Counted from the first letter of the stretch, positions 28,741-37,603 are shown. The stretch: DNA of 64,000 nucleotides from Microbacterium sp. No. 7 (GCF_001314225.1 NZ_CP012697.1:1488001-1552000); one strand, 5' to 3'. Notes: generated by a model not told the origin, from the sequence alone. Made by a program: numbers and translations.

Positions 28741-29303
28741 CTAGGGCATCGGAACGTGCGCGTAGCTGGAGCTGTACGCCTGGAGCTGTGCCGACGTCGT
28801 GGAGTAGATCACCTGGGTGTTCGTCGTCGATCCGTCGAGCACGACGGTCGCCGGCATGTTGCTGATGTCGTTGACGCTTTCGGTGTCGACCCGGGTGAAC
28901 GGGTTCGCAGCGATGAGGTTCTCGTCGCTGCCCGACTCCAGGATCACCATCCCGGGCCAGGTCGGACTGGATCGAGATCCCCACCTTGCCGCTGCCGGGA
29001 AGGTACGGCTTGGACGCGGTGACGCCGTCGATGATGAAGTCCCGGAACTCGACGGAGCTGATGCGACCGACGGTCGCCGGACTGCCCGTGCGCTGGACGA
29101 GGAATGCGGTCGCCGTGCCGTCGGTGTTCTTCATCTGGATGTGACTGCCGCCGGGAAGGGTGTCGACCCAGCCCGACGTCGAGCTCTCGTCGCGGATCGC
29201 GAGCGATGGGAACCCGTGTCCCGAGCCCTTGATCTGCAGGTAGCCGATGCCGAGGAAGGCACGGCGTCCGACGAGCGCTTCGCCGACGATCAGCGCGTGC
29301 CGG
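28741..29303 (-). pseudogene. Remnant of an inulin fructotransferase (GH91-like), internally deleted and frameshifted
   Basis: Two pieces of one beta-helix enzyme survive in different frames. Piece A (about 29300 down to 28962) reads AFLGIGYLQIKGSGHGFPSL, GSHIQMKNTDGTATAFLV, VEFRDFIIDGV and GKVGISIQSD. Piece B (28950-28741) reads VILESGSDENLIAANPFTRV, then VVLDGSTTNTQVI and the C-terminus. From memory these match the N-terminal third and C-terminal end of inulin fructotransferase; roughly 200 middle residues are gone, with the junction near 28951-28962. No start codon context: piece A abuts the GH32 stop. Family assignment is from recalled motifs. Confidence 0.7.
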
Positions 29304-30542
29304 TCAGGCGAGGGGGTAGACACGCGACTCTCCGGCCGTGGCGCGGACCGACAGGGGAGCGTCCGCGACGTCGAGGCGAGCGCCGAAGAGGGCGATGCCG
29401 GTCGAGACCTCCAGCACCGGCCCGTCGACGAGGATCCGCACGTCATCTCGAACAGGGATCGAGGTGGTCGCCCCGCCGACGGTGATCGCGAGCGCTCCTT
29501 CATCGCGGACCAGGGATGCCGCGATCGCATCGCCGACGACGAGGTCGAGGCGTCCTCGGTCGCTGCCGGTCCACTCGACGTCCGCCACGGGGCCAGGGGT
29601 CGTGCCGTCGGTGCTCAGCGCCCCGCGATGACGGATCACGTCGTCGTGCGGCGTCGCCCACAGGCCCGCCTCCCGGATCGACAGCACGTACGGGACGCTG
29701 AGGGCGCTCGCCCATCCCTCGTTCTCGCCGCCGATGCCGCGCATCCAGAACAGCAGGCACGGTCGTCCTTCGGCGTCGGCGAACAGGGACGGCGCGTAGT
29801 AGCTGGGGCCATGGGTGAGACGTCCCCACGCCTCGGCGGTGAAGACGCCGCCGGTCTCGCTGCCGACGGCGTAGCCGGCGTAGTGGAGCACATCGTCATC
29901 CCAGACCGAGGAGACCATCGCCGCTCGCCCGTCGAGGTCGAAGATCTGCGGACACTCCCACAGCGCCCCCATCCACACGGGTTCGGTCTCCGAGGTCGAG
30001 CGCTGCAGAGCGATGCCCTCGTACCGCCACGACTCCAGGTCGGACGAGGCGTAGGCCAGGGCCGTGGCCGTGCCGTCGCGGAGCCCGGCGCCGACGAACA
30101 TCCGCCACGCGTCGCCGTCGCGACGCACGAACGGGTCGCGATAGGCGACGATGTCGAGCTCCGCCGGGGCGTCGACGATGAACGCGCCCTTCCTCCAGAC
30201 GATCCAGTCGTCGTCGGCGGGCGTCGCGACCCGGACACGCCCGATCCCGATGTCCGGTGCGGCGGTCGACGTGTAGAAGATGCGCGTCCCGCCGTCGTCG
30301 CCCCGGACGAGCGAGCCCGTCCAGACGCCGTCGTCGCCGTCGCCCGGAGCGATCGCGACGGGCAGCTCGCGCAGCGACATCAGGTCGGGCCCCACGGCGT
30401 GGCCCCAGTGACAGTTCGGCGCCCAGCGGAAGGCCCCGGGCACGTACTGGTAGAACGCGTGATACTCGCCATCCCGGTACGTGATCCCGTGCGGGTCGTT
30501 GATCCAGCCCGACTCCGCGGTGAAATGCAGCAGCGGCCGCAT
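29304..30542 (-). CDS. Glycoside hydrolase family 32 (fructofuranosidase-type)
   Basis: 412 residues, no signal peptide, so cytoplasmic. GH32 five-bladed propeller with all catalytic motifs: nucleophile Asp in WINDPHG (about residues 13-19), transition-state Asp in YRDPFV, and acid/base Glu in WECPQIF. A short beta-sandwich C-terminal domain follows. Expected to release fructose from sucrose or fructo-oligosaccharides. Starts 1 nt after the GH172 stop, so the two are co-translated. ATG chosen at MRPLLHFTAESGW because upstream sequence belongs to GH172. Confidence 0.92.
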   Translation of the reverse strand: MRPLLHFTAESGWINDPHGITYRDGEYHAFYQYVPGAFRWAPNCHWGHAVGPDLMSLRELPVAIAPGDGDDGVWTGSLVRGDDGGTRIFYTSTAAPDIGIGRVRVATPADDDWIVWRKGAFIVDAPAELDIVAYRDPFVRRDGDAWRMFVGAGLRDGTATALAYASSDLESWRYEGIALQRSTSETEPVWMGALWECPQIFDLDGRAAMVSSVWDDDVLHYAGYAVGSETGGVFTAEAWGRLTHGPSYYAPSLFADAEGRPCLLFWMRGIGGENEGWASALSVPYVLSIREAGLWATPHDDVIRHRGALSTDGTTPGPVADVEWTGSDRGRLDLVVGDAIAASLVRDEGALAITVGGATTSIPVRDDVRILVDGPVLEVSTGIALFGARLDVADAPLSVRATAGESRVYPLA

Positions 30543-30543
30543 G

Positions 30544-31902
30544 TCAGCTCGCGCTCTCGTCGTAGCGGCGCCGCACGTCGCGGGCGATCTCGAGGTTCCC
30601 GCGCTCCCAGTCGTCGACCTGGGCCCGGCGCTCGGCGCGCAGCCGTTCACGCCGGGCGACGAAGTCCTCCATGCGCCGCGCGGCGGCGTCGCGGGCCGTG
30701 CGCTGCTCGTCCGTGAGCGCCGGCAGGGGCGCCGTGATGACGCGGTCGACGGGCCGCAGCGGAAGACGCTGATCGACGGGCGGGAGCTCGAGGACGGGGG
30801 AGGGCAGGGTCTGGTACCAGTACGCGGTCGACGACCACTCGTCGGAGAGGTGGTTTCCGTGCCCGTGCTCGAACGTCACGCGGATGCGCTTCTCGAAGCG
30901 GATCGGGTCGACGATGTGGAAGCGGTAGCTGTGGTGGAAGCCGGGCACGTCCTCCTCGTGCACGATCGTTCCGTTGAACAGGTAGGCGTTGTGCTGCATC
31001 CCCCACGCGTGGCCGAAGTAGTCCTCCATGCCGGTGCCATGCAGGCTTGGCGGCCAGGTGTCGTCGTCGATGAAGATCATGTCGTCGCCCTCGCCCCACC
31101 ATGAGCCCTGGAAATGACGAACGGCGAGGGTGCAGCCGACGTAGTGGCCGCGGCCCTCGGTCTCCAGCGCGACGTAGTTGTCCCGGCCGTCGAGGTTCGG
31201 GACGGTCGTCTCGATGCTGTTCGACTGCAGGTCGGGGCCCCAGCCCCGCGTGGGCAGCGCACGACGCCAGTGCGCGTGGAAGTAGACCGTGTCTTCGGGG
31301 AGCGGATCGCGCACGAGCTCGTAGTCGACGTAGAAGTACTGCAGGTACGGGATGTCGTTCTGGTTCTCGACGACGATCCGGGCGCGGCGCCCGAACGGCA
31401 TCCGGAAGTAGCTGTTGAAGGCGGCGCTGCCGCCGAACGTGTGCAGCTCCGGCTCCTTGGCCGACACCGACAGGGGCAGCGAGTCGTAGGAGCCGGACAG
31501 CGAGTTCATGAGTCCGAAGAAGTCGCCCAGCGGTGCGACGACGCTCGGCGTCTCCTGGTCGTCCCAGTACATCTTCAGCACGACCTTGCGGTAGTAGTCG
31601 GGGTCGACGACCTCCCAGCTCACGCCGAGGGCGTTGTGGATCTCGAGCATGGGGACGCCGACCACGGCCGGATCGATCTGGCCGGGGCCGGGCTGGATGC
31701 GGCACGACTGGGTCATCCAGATGTGCGTGATGAACCCGGGGCCCTCGATGTCGGCGAGCGTGCGCTCCTCGCCGGGCATGACGATCCAGTTGTCCCGGTT
31801 GCGTCCGGTCTGATCGAAGCTCGAGACGCGAGCCGTGCGGGCCGCGCGTGCGCGGGTGAGGTCGCCGAGCATTCCTGCCGGCTGTGGAGATGGGGTCGTC
31901 AT
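30544..31902 (-). CDS. DUF2961 protein, glycoside hydrolase family 172
   Basis: 452 residues, no signal peptide. DUF2961 hallmarks: NWIVMPGEERTLADIEGPG, ITHIWMT, and the signature GTGMEDYFGHAWG about residues 290-302. DUF2961 has been reclassified as GH172; characterised members include difructose dianhydride I synthase/hydrolase and alpha-D-fructofuranosidase or arabinofuranosidase activities. With GH32 and a GH91-like remnant next to it, difructose anhydride hydrolysis is the best guess here (inference). ATG with SD GAAGGAG. First gene of the minus-strand unit, with an AAACGTTT operator upstream. Confidence 0.85.
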   Translation of the reverse strand: MTTPSPQPAGMLGDLTRARAARTARVSSFDQTGRNRDNWIVMPGEERTLADIEGPGFITHIWMTQSCRIQPGPGQIDPAVVGVPMLEIHNALGVSWEVVDPDYYRKVVLKMYWDDQETPSVVAPLGDFFGLMNSLSGSYDSLPLSVSAKEPELHTFGGSAAFNSYFRMPFGRRARIVVENQNDIPYLQYFYVDYELVRDPLPEDTVYFHAHWRRALPTRGWGPDLQSNSIETTVPNLDGRDNYVALETEGRGHYVGCTLAVRHFQGSWWGEGDDMIFIDDDTWPPSLHGTGMEDYFGHAWGMQHNAYLFNGTIVHEEDVPGFHHSYRFHIVDPIRFEKRIRVTFEHGHGNHLSDEWSSTAYWYQTLPSPVLELPPVDQRLPLRPVDRVITAPLPALTDEQRTARDAAARRMEDFVARRERLRAERRAQVDDWERGNLEIARDVRRRYDESAS

Positions 31903-31952
31903 CGTCCGCTCCTTCGCCCCGAAGGGCTCTCGCGAATGCCGTTGTGGCATCG

Positions 31953-31998
31953 AAACGTTTGTCTGGATGAAGATAGCCCCATCGTCCGGGACGCGCAA
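31953..31998 (-). promoter_or_regulatory. Promoter and LacI-type operator of the GH172-GH32 unit
   Basis: On the minus strand: -35 TTGCGC (31993-31998), 17-nt spacer, -10 TATCTT (31970-31975), predicted start near 31963. The palindrome AAACGTTT follows at 31953-31960. The same octamer appears twice at the divergent importer promoter. Confidence 0.65.
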
Positions 31999-32008
31999 TA
32001 CTCGATGC

Positions 32009-32072
32009 GTTCTCGCCCGAGAACACAGCGAGAAAGATGGTCGGCAACGCCATGGTGTAGCTTTGCGCAAAG
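32009..32072. promoter_or_regulatory. Two further palindromes in the GH172/LacI intergenic region
   Basis: GTTCTCG-CC-CGAGAAC (32009-32024) and CTTTGCGCAAAG (32061-32072) are both perfect. The second lies 33 nt before the LacI gene start and may be an autoregulatory site; neither matches AAACGTTT. The region between GH172 and lacI is 202 nt. Confidence 0.45.
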
Positions 32073-32104
32073 ACTCATCCGAAAACGAGACACGGAGCGT
32101 AGCA

Positions 32105-33136
32105 GTGGCAACCATGGTGGATGTGGCGCGGATCGCGGGGGTGTCGATCTCGACCGTCTCGCACGTGCTCAACGGCACACGGAACGTCGAGCCGAAGACC
32201 CGCAGCCGCGTCCTCGCGGCGATCGAGCAGACCGGATACCGGCAGGACACGCTCGCCCGGGCGATGCGGCGATCGAAGACGGACAGCATCGGCCTCGTCG
32301 TCTCCGACGCCGGGGAGCCGGCGTTCGCGGAGATGGTCCACGGCGTCGAGCACGCGGCCGCCGAGCGCGGGCTCACGCTGCTGCTGGCCAACTCGGCCGA
32401 GGATGCGAGCCGGGAGAGGCGGGCCGTGCGCACCCTGCTCGAGCGGCGTGTCGACGGCCTCATCCTCGCGTGCGCCGCCGACTCGGCGCCCCCTCTGCTG
32501 GCCGACCTGCGGGAGGAGAAGGCGCCGGTCGTGCTGCTCGACCGGCTCTATCGCGACGTGCCCTTCGACCAGGTGGGCGCGGACAACCGGGACTCCATGC
32601 GCGCCCTCGTGCGTCATCTCACGGAGCACGGGCATCGCCGGTTCCTCGTGATCGCCGGCGATGTGCGCGTGCCCGTGCTGGTGGAGAGGCTCGACGGCTT
32701 CTTCGACGGCGTCCGGGACGCACGGCTCGCAGTCGACGACCAGCAGATCCTCACGGGCGTGGACCTGGCCGACCTGCGGGCGTCGGCCGGGGCCGCGCTC
32801 GGCGCCGCAGGCGGGCCGACGGCGGTCATCGCGTGCAGCACGCCCCTCGCCGTTGCGGGTCTGCGGGCGCTGGAGGAGACCGGGCGCCGGACGCCTCGCG
32901 ACATCGCGTTCGCGACCTTCGACGGCTTCGACAACCCCGATCTGTTCCGTCCTCGCCTCACGACGGTGCGCCAGCCGGCGTTCGACATGGGCGTCGCGGC
33001 GGTGCGGCTGCTGATGGAGCGGCTGGAGACGCCCGATGCGAGCCCGCGCACCGTTCGGCTGCACCAGGACCTGCAGCTGCGCGAGTCCACGGAGGGGGTC
33101 GCGCCGGGCTCCACGCCTCGCGAGCCCATCGCTTGA
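32105..33136 (+). CDS. LacI-family transcriptional regulator
   Basis: 343 residues from GTG 32105 (GGAG 7 nt upstream; ATG 32114 is an alternative). N-terminal HTH and hinge (VDVARIAGVSISTVSHVLNG, then LARAMRRSKT) and a periplasmic-binding-protein-like sensor domain (IGLVVSDAGEPAFAEMV, VVLLDRLYRDVPFDQVGADN, FATFDGFDNPDLFRP). Divergent from GH172 and upstream of the importer, with AAACGTTT palindromes at both promoters. Likely a repressor relieved by a fructose-containing sugar (inference). Confidence 0.9.
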   Translation: MATMVDVARIAGVSISTVSHVLNGTRNVEPKTRSRVLAAIEQTGYRQDTLARAMRRSKTDSIGLVVSDAGEPAFAEMVHGVEHAAAERGLTLLLANSAEDASRERRAVRTLLERRVDGLILACAADSAPPLLADLREEKAPVVLLDRLYRDVPFDQVGADNRDSMRALVRHLTEHGHRRFLVIAGDVRVPVLVERLDGFFDGVRDARLAVDDQQILTGVDLADLRASAGAALGAAGGPTAVIACSTPLAVAGLRALEETGRRTPRDIAFATFDGFDNPDLFRPRLTTVRQPAFDMGVAAVRLLMERLETPDASPRTVRLHQDLQLRESTEGVAPGSTPREPIA

Positions 33137-33187
33137 CACCGGTCATGATCGCCCCTACCGTGAGACAAACGTTTTTCGCAAACGTTT
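33133..33187 (+). promoter_or_regulatory. Importer promoter with two LacI-type operators
   Basis: -35 TTGACA (33133-33138), 17-nt spacer, -10 TACCGT (33156-33161). Two AAACGTTT palindromes at 33167-33174 and 33180-33187 are spaced 13 bp apart; the first covers the predicted start site. The -35 overlaps the end of the LacI gene. Confidence 0.8.
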
Positions 33188-33239
33188 CGATACTAGACTC
33201 GATCTGCCTCGTGCAGACGACCCATCAAAGGAGATGAAC

Positions 33240-34562
33240 GTGGGACGCACAGCACCCCGCGCGCCGCGGGGCCGACTCGCTCTCGCAGCTGCCGCCATCG
33301 CGGCATCCGCTCTCGTCCTCGCTGGCTGCGGCGGGTCGGGCGGCACCGGCGCAGACGGCAAGACCGAGATCACCCTCTCGATGCAGAACCCCGACGTGAA
33401 GACCGCCGATCCCGCCACGTGGGCGATCGTGCAGGCGTTCGAGGACGCCAATCCCGACATCACGGTCACCGTCTCGGGCGAGGCCGTCGCGGAGCACCTG
33501 CAGAAGCTGTCGATCGCGGCGCAGAGCGACACGCTGCCGGACGTCTTCTGGGTGTACAAGTCCAACGCGGAGGAGATGCAGAAGGCCGGTCTTCTGCTCG
33601 ACCTCGCCCCCGTGCTCGACGAGCTGGACCTCACCGACTCGTTCCCGGAGAGCACGGTCAAGAACTTCTCGACCGGCGACGTCATCTACGGCGTCCCGTA
33701 TCAGGGCCTGTTGACGGGGCTGTGGGTGAACGAGAAGATCCTGGCCGACAACGGGGTCGAGATGCCGACGACGTTCGACGACCTGCTGGGCGTCGCCGGA
33801 ACGCTGAGCCAGAAGGGGATCACGACGATCTCCAACGGCGCCAACCAGTCCTCGTTCAGCGTGTGGGCCTTCCTCACGATGCTCGACCGCTTCGGCTACG
33901 GAGACAAGATCGACGGGCTTCTCGACGGGTCGGTGAGCTATGCGAACGACGACTTCCTGCGCCTCTACCGGCACATCGACGAGCTCCGCGAGGCCGGCGC
34001 GTTCGCGTCCAACGTCTCGACGCAGACCTACCAGCAGGCGGTCGACCAGTTCACGAGCGGCAAGGCGGCGATGCTCGACGCCGGCGTCTGGGCGTCGAGT
34101 GCGATCCAGGAGTCGGAGGTCGCGTCCGACATCGCCTTCTGGCAGGGGCCGCGGTTCGGCGACGGCGTCGGCGAGCAGAACATCATCATGAACGTCGCCT
34201 CGGCCCCGTTCGCCGTGGACCACAGGGTCGCGAACGACGAGGGCAAGCTCGCCGCGGTGAAGAAGTTCCTCGCCTTCTACTACAGCGACGAGGCGCAGCA
34301 GATCCTCGTCGACAACGGCCAGCCGCCCGTGACGACCTTCGAGGCGACCGTCGACCCCGAGACGCAGAGCGCGCTCAAGGCGGCCCTGGACGCCGCGACG
34401 GCGGACGGCGTGACGAGCCCGCAGTCGCAGCCGGACCTGCTCGTCCCGACACCGGTGGCCAACGCCATGTACGACAGCATCTACGGCGTCATCCAGGGAC
34501 AGCTGACTCCGGAGGCCGCGCTGGAGCTCGTTCAGAAGGCCTTCGACAGCAACCGTCAGTAG
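33240..34562 (+). CDS. ABC sugar transporter substrate-binding lipoprotein
   Basis: 440 residues from GTG 33240, chosen because AAAGGAG (33227-33233) is 6 nt away; ATG 33234 would have no spacing. Lipoprotein signal peptide: basic start, hydrophobic stretch, lipobox LAGC. Family 1 solute-binding fold (LPDVFWVYKSNAEEMQKAGL, YGVPYQGLLTGLWVNEKIL). First gene of a binding protein-permease-permease operon under AAACGTTT control. Probable substrate is a fructan-derived oligosaccharide or difructose anhydride (inference from neighbours). Confidence 0.9.
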   Translation: MGRTAPRAPRGRLALAAAAIAASALVLAGCGGSGGTGADGKTEITLSMQNPDVKTADPATWAIVQAFEDANPDITVTVSGEAVAEHLQKLSIAAQSDTLPDVFWVYKSNAEEMQKAGLLLDLAPVLDELDLTDSFPESTVKNFSTGDVIYGVPYQGLLTGLWVNEKILADNGVEMPTTFDDLLGVAGTLSQKGITTISNGANQSSFSVWAFLTMLDRFGYGDKIDGLLDGSVSYANDDFLRLYRHIDELREAGAFASNVSTQTYQQAVDQFTSGKAAMLDAGVWASSAIQESEVASDIAFWQGPRFGDGVGEQNIIMNVASAPFAVDHRVANDEGKLAAVKKFLAFYYSDEAQQILVDNGQPPVTTFEATVDPETQSALKAALDAATADGVTSPQSQPDLLVPTPVANAMYDSIYGVIQGQLTPEAALELVQKAFDSNRQ

Positions 34563-34566
34563 CCCA

Positions 34567-34593
34567 GAGGGCGGGGCCGCGGACCCCGCCCTC
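34567..34593 (+). other. Intercistronic hairpin between binding protein and permease genes
   Basis: Perfect 10-bp stem, arms 34567-34576 and 34584-34593, loop CCGCGGA, no U-tract, 4 nt after the stop codon. Such structures usually stabilise the binding-protein part of the mRNA and reduce permease expression. Confidence 0.65.
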
Positions 34594-34612
34594 CCGACAC
34601 GAAAGCTCTCAC

Positions 34613-35491
34613 ATGGTCTGGGTCAGCACGCGCTGGAAGATCCTCCTCATGCTCGCTCCGGCGCTCGTCGTCTTCACGATGTTCGTCGTCTATCCCGTCG
34701 TGTACTCCGGCGTCTTCAGCTTCACGCGGTTCCAGGGATTCGGGAGCCCGACCTGGATCGGCGTCGACAACTACGTCGCGCTCGTCGGCGACCCGTTCTT
34801 CTGGCAGTCGCTGCAGAACACGATCGTCATCCTCGCCGTGAGCCTCGCCGTGCTCATCCCGTCGTCCTTCGCGCTCGCCCTGCTGCTGCAACGGGCCGTC
34901 GCCGGCCGCGGGCTGCTGAGGGCACTCGTCTTCGGCCCCGCGATCATCGCCCCGATCCTCGTCGGGCTCATCTGGGTGTTCATCCTCGACCCCAAGATCG
35001 GCCTGCTGAACAGGTCTCTCGCGCTGTTCGGCGTTCCGCCGATCCCGTGGATCGGCGGCGACCACCTCACCCCGGTCTCCGTGTCGATCGTGTTCATCTG
35101 GAGCAGCATCGGGTTCGCGATGACGATCTTCTACGCGGGGCTGCAGCTCCTGCCCGGCGACGTGCTGGAAGCGAGCGCCCTCGACGGCGCGAGCGGATGG
35201 CAGCAGATCTGGCACATCAAGATCCCGATGATGCGCGAGACCTTCGCGATCGTCACCATCCTCATGATCACCAACATCTTCAAGATCTTCGAACTGGTCT
35301 ACATGCTCACCGGCGGCGGGCCCGTCCACCGCTCCGAGACGCTCGTCAGCTACATGTACTTCATCACCTTCACCAACCAGCAGTACGGGTACGGCATGGC
35401 GTTCGCGGTCGTCATCACGATCCTCGGCGCGATCGTGTCGGCAGGCTACCTGGCCGCCGCGCAGCGGAAGGGAAAGGAGGCGACCGCATGA
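34613..35491 (+). CDS. ABC sugar transporter permease, MalF-like
   Basis: 292 residues with six predicted membrane spans (first at about 10-32, LLMLAPALVVFTMFVVYPVV). The EAA loop EASALDGASGWQQIWHIKIP, which docks on the ATPase, is near residue 185. The stop overlaps the next permease start by 4 nt (ATGA). No ATPase gene follows, so a shared MsiK-type ATPase is needed. Confidence 0.92.
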   Translation: MVWVSTRWKILLMLAPALVVFTMFVVYPVVYSGVFSFTRFQGFGSPTWIGVDNYVALVGDPFFWQSLQNTIVILAVSLAVLIPSSFALALLLQRAVAGRGLLRALVFGPAIIAPILVGLIWVFILDPKIGLLNRSLALFGVPPIPWIGGDHLTPVSVSIVFIWSSIGFAMTIFYAGLQLLPGDVLEASALDGASGWQQIWHIKIPMMRETFAIVTILMITNIFKIFELVYMLTGGGPVHRSETLVSYMYFITFTNQQYGYGMAFAVVITILGAIVSAGYLAAAQRKGKEATA

Positions 35492-36396
35492 GCGCGCCCT
35501 CGACGCACGGGACGGCGCGCGATGCCGGCCTCGAGCCGGCGCCACCGGTCCGCGCACGTCGTCGTCCGTCGGGTCGTCGCATCGGTCTCGTGCTGGGCGT
35601 CGTCGCCTACCTCGTGACGTTCCTCATCGTGCTGCCCCTGCTGTGGATCGTGCTGCTGTCGTTCCAGCCCAGCGCGAACATCCTGGGGAACCCGTTCGCC
35701 TTCGACGACCTCACGATCGACAACTACGTCAACGCGATCGTACGGCTTCCGCTGCTGCGCATGTACGGCAACACGATCTTCATCGCGGTCGTGTCGGTCA
35801 CGGTCGGGACGGCGATCTCGTTCATGTCGGCCTTCGCGCTCACGCGGATGGTCTTCCGCCGCCGGCGCGCGCAGTCGTCCGTTCGCCTGTACTTCCTGGC
35901 CGGCCTCGCCGTTCCGGTGTACATCCTGCTGTTCCCCGTCTACCGTCTCGACCTCGCGCTCGGCATCTTCGGCACCTACTGGGCGCTCATCCTCCCGTAC
36001 ATCGCCGTCACGATCCCGTTCAACACCCTGCTCATGACCGGCTTCCTGCGCGAGTTCCCGACGGAGATCGAGGAGGCCGCGATCATCGACGGCGTCGGGC
36101 TCTGGAAGCTGTGCTGGACCGTCGTGCTCCCTCTCATGCGTCCGGTGATCGCGACGATCCTGATCTTCAACGTCGTCTACGTGTTCAACGAGTTCCCGTT
36201 CGCATCGATCCTCATCAACAGTCCCGACCTCGTGACCGTGTCGCTCGCCGTCTCCCGGTTCCAGGGACAGTACACCGTCGACTACGGCGGCATGATGGCG
36301 GCTGCCACGCTCGTCCTGGTCCCGCAGCTCATCATCTACGCCCTCTTCCAGCGTCAGGTGATCGCGGGCATGACGGTGGGTGCCGTGAAGGGGTGA
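35488..36396 (+). CDS. ABC sugar transporter permease, MalG-like
   Basis: 302 residues; a basic N-terminal tail of about 30 residues (ARRRPSGRR) precedes six spans. EAA loop EEAAIIDGVGLWKLCWTVVL near residue 195. It has SD GGAAAGGAGG within the preceding gene and couples to it by ATGA. Last gene of the importer operon; the convergent aminotransferase ends 16 nt downstream. Confidence 0.92.
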   Translation: MSAPSTHGTARDAGLEPAPPVRARRRPSGRRIGLVLGVVAYLVTFLIVLPLLWIVLLSFQPSANILGNPFAFDDLTIDNYVNAIVRLPLLRMYGNTIFIAVVSVTVGTAISFMSAFALTRMVFRRRRAQSSVRLYFLAGLAVPVYILLFPVYRLDLALGIFGTYWALILPYIAVTIPFNTLLMTGFLREFPTEIEEAAIIDGVGLWKLCWTVVLPLMRPVIATILIFNVVYVFNEFPFASILINSPDLVTVSLAVSRFQGQYTVDYGGMMAAATLVLVPQLIIYALFQRQVIAGMTVGAVKG

Positions 36397-36412
36397 CGCT
36401 CCGCGGTCTCCC

Positions 36413-37603
36413 TCATCCCGTGGGCGCAGCAGTGCGCCCCGCAAGGAGGGTCCGCAGTCGCGCCAGGCCCTCGACCAGCTCCTCCCGCGAGGCGGCGTAG
36501 GACAGCCGCACGTGCGTGCCGGCCGTCGCCGCGGCGAAGTCGCGGCCCGGCGTGAGGGCGACGTGGGCCTCCTCGAGGGCGCGCTCGCAGAAGGTCCAGG
36601 CATCCCATCCCGTCCCCGACACGTCGATGTAGACGTAGAACGCCCCGTCGGGGACGACGGGGACGGGCAGGCCGATGTCGGCGAGGCCCTCCAGCACGAG
36701 CGCCCGGCGGGCGGCGAGCTCGACGCGGCGCTGTTCGCAGATCGCGAGCGACTCGGGCGTGAACGCGGCGAGCGCCGCGTGCTGCACGGGCGTCGACGCG
36801 CACAGGAAGTAGTTCATCGCCAGGCGCTCGACCGCCGTGACCAGGGTCTCGGGCACGACCGCCCAGCCCAGCCGCCAGCCCGTCATGCCGAAGAACTTCG
36901 AGAAGCTGCCGATCACGATGGCATCCGGATCGGTCGCGAGCACGGTGCGCGCGGGAGCGCCGTCGGGGCCCGGGTCGGCGAGGTCGAGGTAGATCTCGTC
37001 GACGATGCGCCAGGCGCCGCGCTCGCGGGCCCGGGCGCAGATCCTCGCCAGCTCGGGGAACGGGACCGTCGTGCCGGTGGGGTTCGACGGGCTCGCGATC
37101 ATGACGGCCGCCGTGCGCTCGCTCCACGCCGCGTCCACGGCGTCGGCGTCGAGCTGGTATCGGGATGCCGCCGTGGTCGGCGCCGTCACGACCGTGCCGC
37201 CGAACGATGTCACGAGCTCGCGATTGCACGGGTACGAGGGGTCGGCGATGACGACCTCGTCGCCGGGGTCGGTCGTCGCCGCGGTCGCCAGCAGCAGCGC
37301 CGCCGACGCGCCCGACGTGATGACGATGCGCGCCGGATCGACCACGACGCCGTGCGCGGCGCGGTAGCGGCCCGCGATCGCCTCGCGCAGCGCGAGCAGG
37401 CCGCGCGCCTCGGTGTAGGGGAGCGGCCGGCCGTCCATGACCTCCCGCATGGCGTCGCGCACGGCCGGCGGGGCGCCGAAGTCGGGCTCGCCGATCGAGA
37501 GCGCGACCACGTGGTGCCCCTCGGCCTCGAGCGCGGCGGCGCGCTGCCCGAAGGCCAGCGCGTGGAACGGCTCGACGCGCTGGGCGCGCTGGGAGATCTT
37601 CAC
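36413..37603 (-). CDS. Class I/II pyridoxal-phosphate aminotransferase
   Basis: 396 residues from GTG with SD GGAG. Fold-type I aminotransferase of the AspC/AlaA-like group: LSIGEPDFGAPPAVRDAM at the start, VITSGASAALLLA, the SPSNPTGT substrate loop, the Asp of RIVDEIYLDL and the Schiff-base Lys in GSFSKFFGMTGWRLGW. The arginine that binds the substrate carboxylate is in HVRLSYA near the end. The exact amino acid is not determinable. Confidence 0.9.
   Translation of the reverse strand: MKISQRAQRVEPFHALAFGQRAAALEAEGHHVVALSIGEPDFGAPPAVRDAMREVMDGRPLPYTEARGLLALREAIAGRYRAAHGVVVDPARIVITSGASAALLLATAATTDPGDEVVIADPSYPCNRELVTSFGGTVVTAPTTAASRYQLDADAVDAAWSERTAAVMIASPSNPTGTTVPFPELARICARARERGAWRIVDEIYLDLADPGPDGAPARTVLATDPDAIVIGSFSKFFGMTGWRLGWAVVPETLVTAVERLAMNYFLCASTPVQHAALAAFTPESLAICEQRRVELAARRALVLEGLADIGLPVPVVPDGAFYVYIDVSGTGWDAWTFCERALEEAHVALTPGRDFAAATAGTHVRLSYAASREELVEGLARLRTLLAGRTAAPTG

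Noticed and set aside
31835..32104. N-terminal extension of the LacI regulator in the same frame
   Set aside because: It would cover the divergent promoter and operator; the HTH begins right after GTG 32105, which has an SD.
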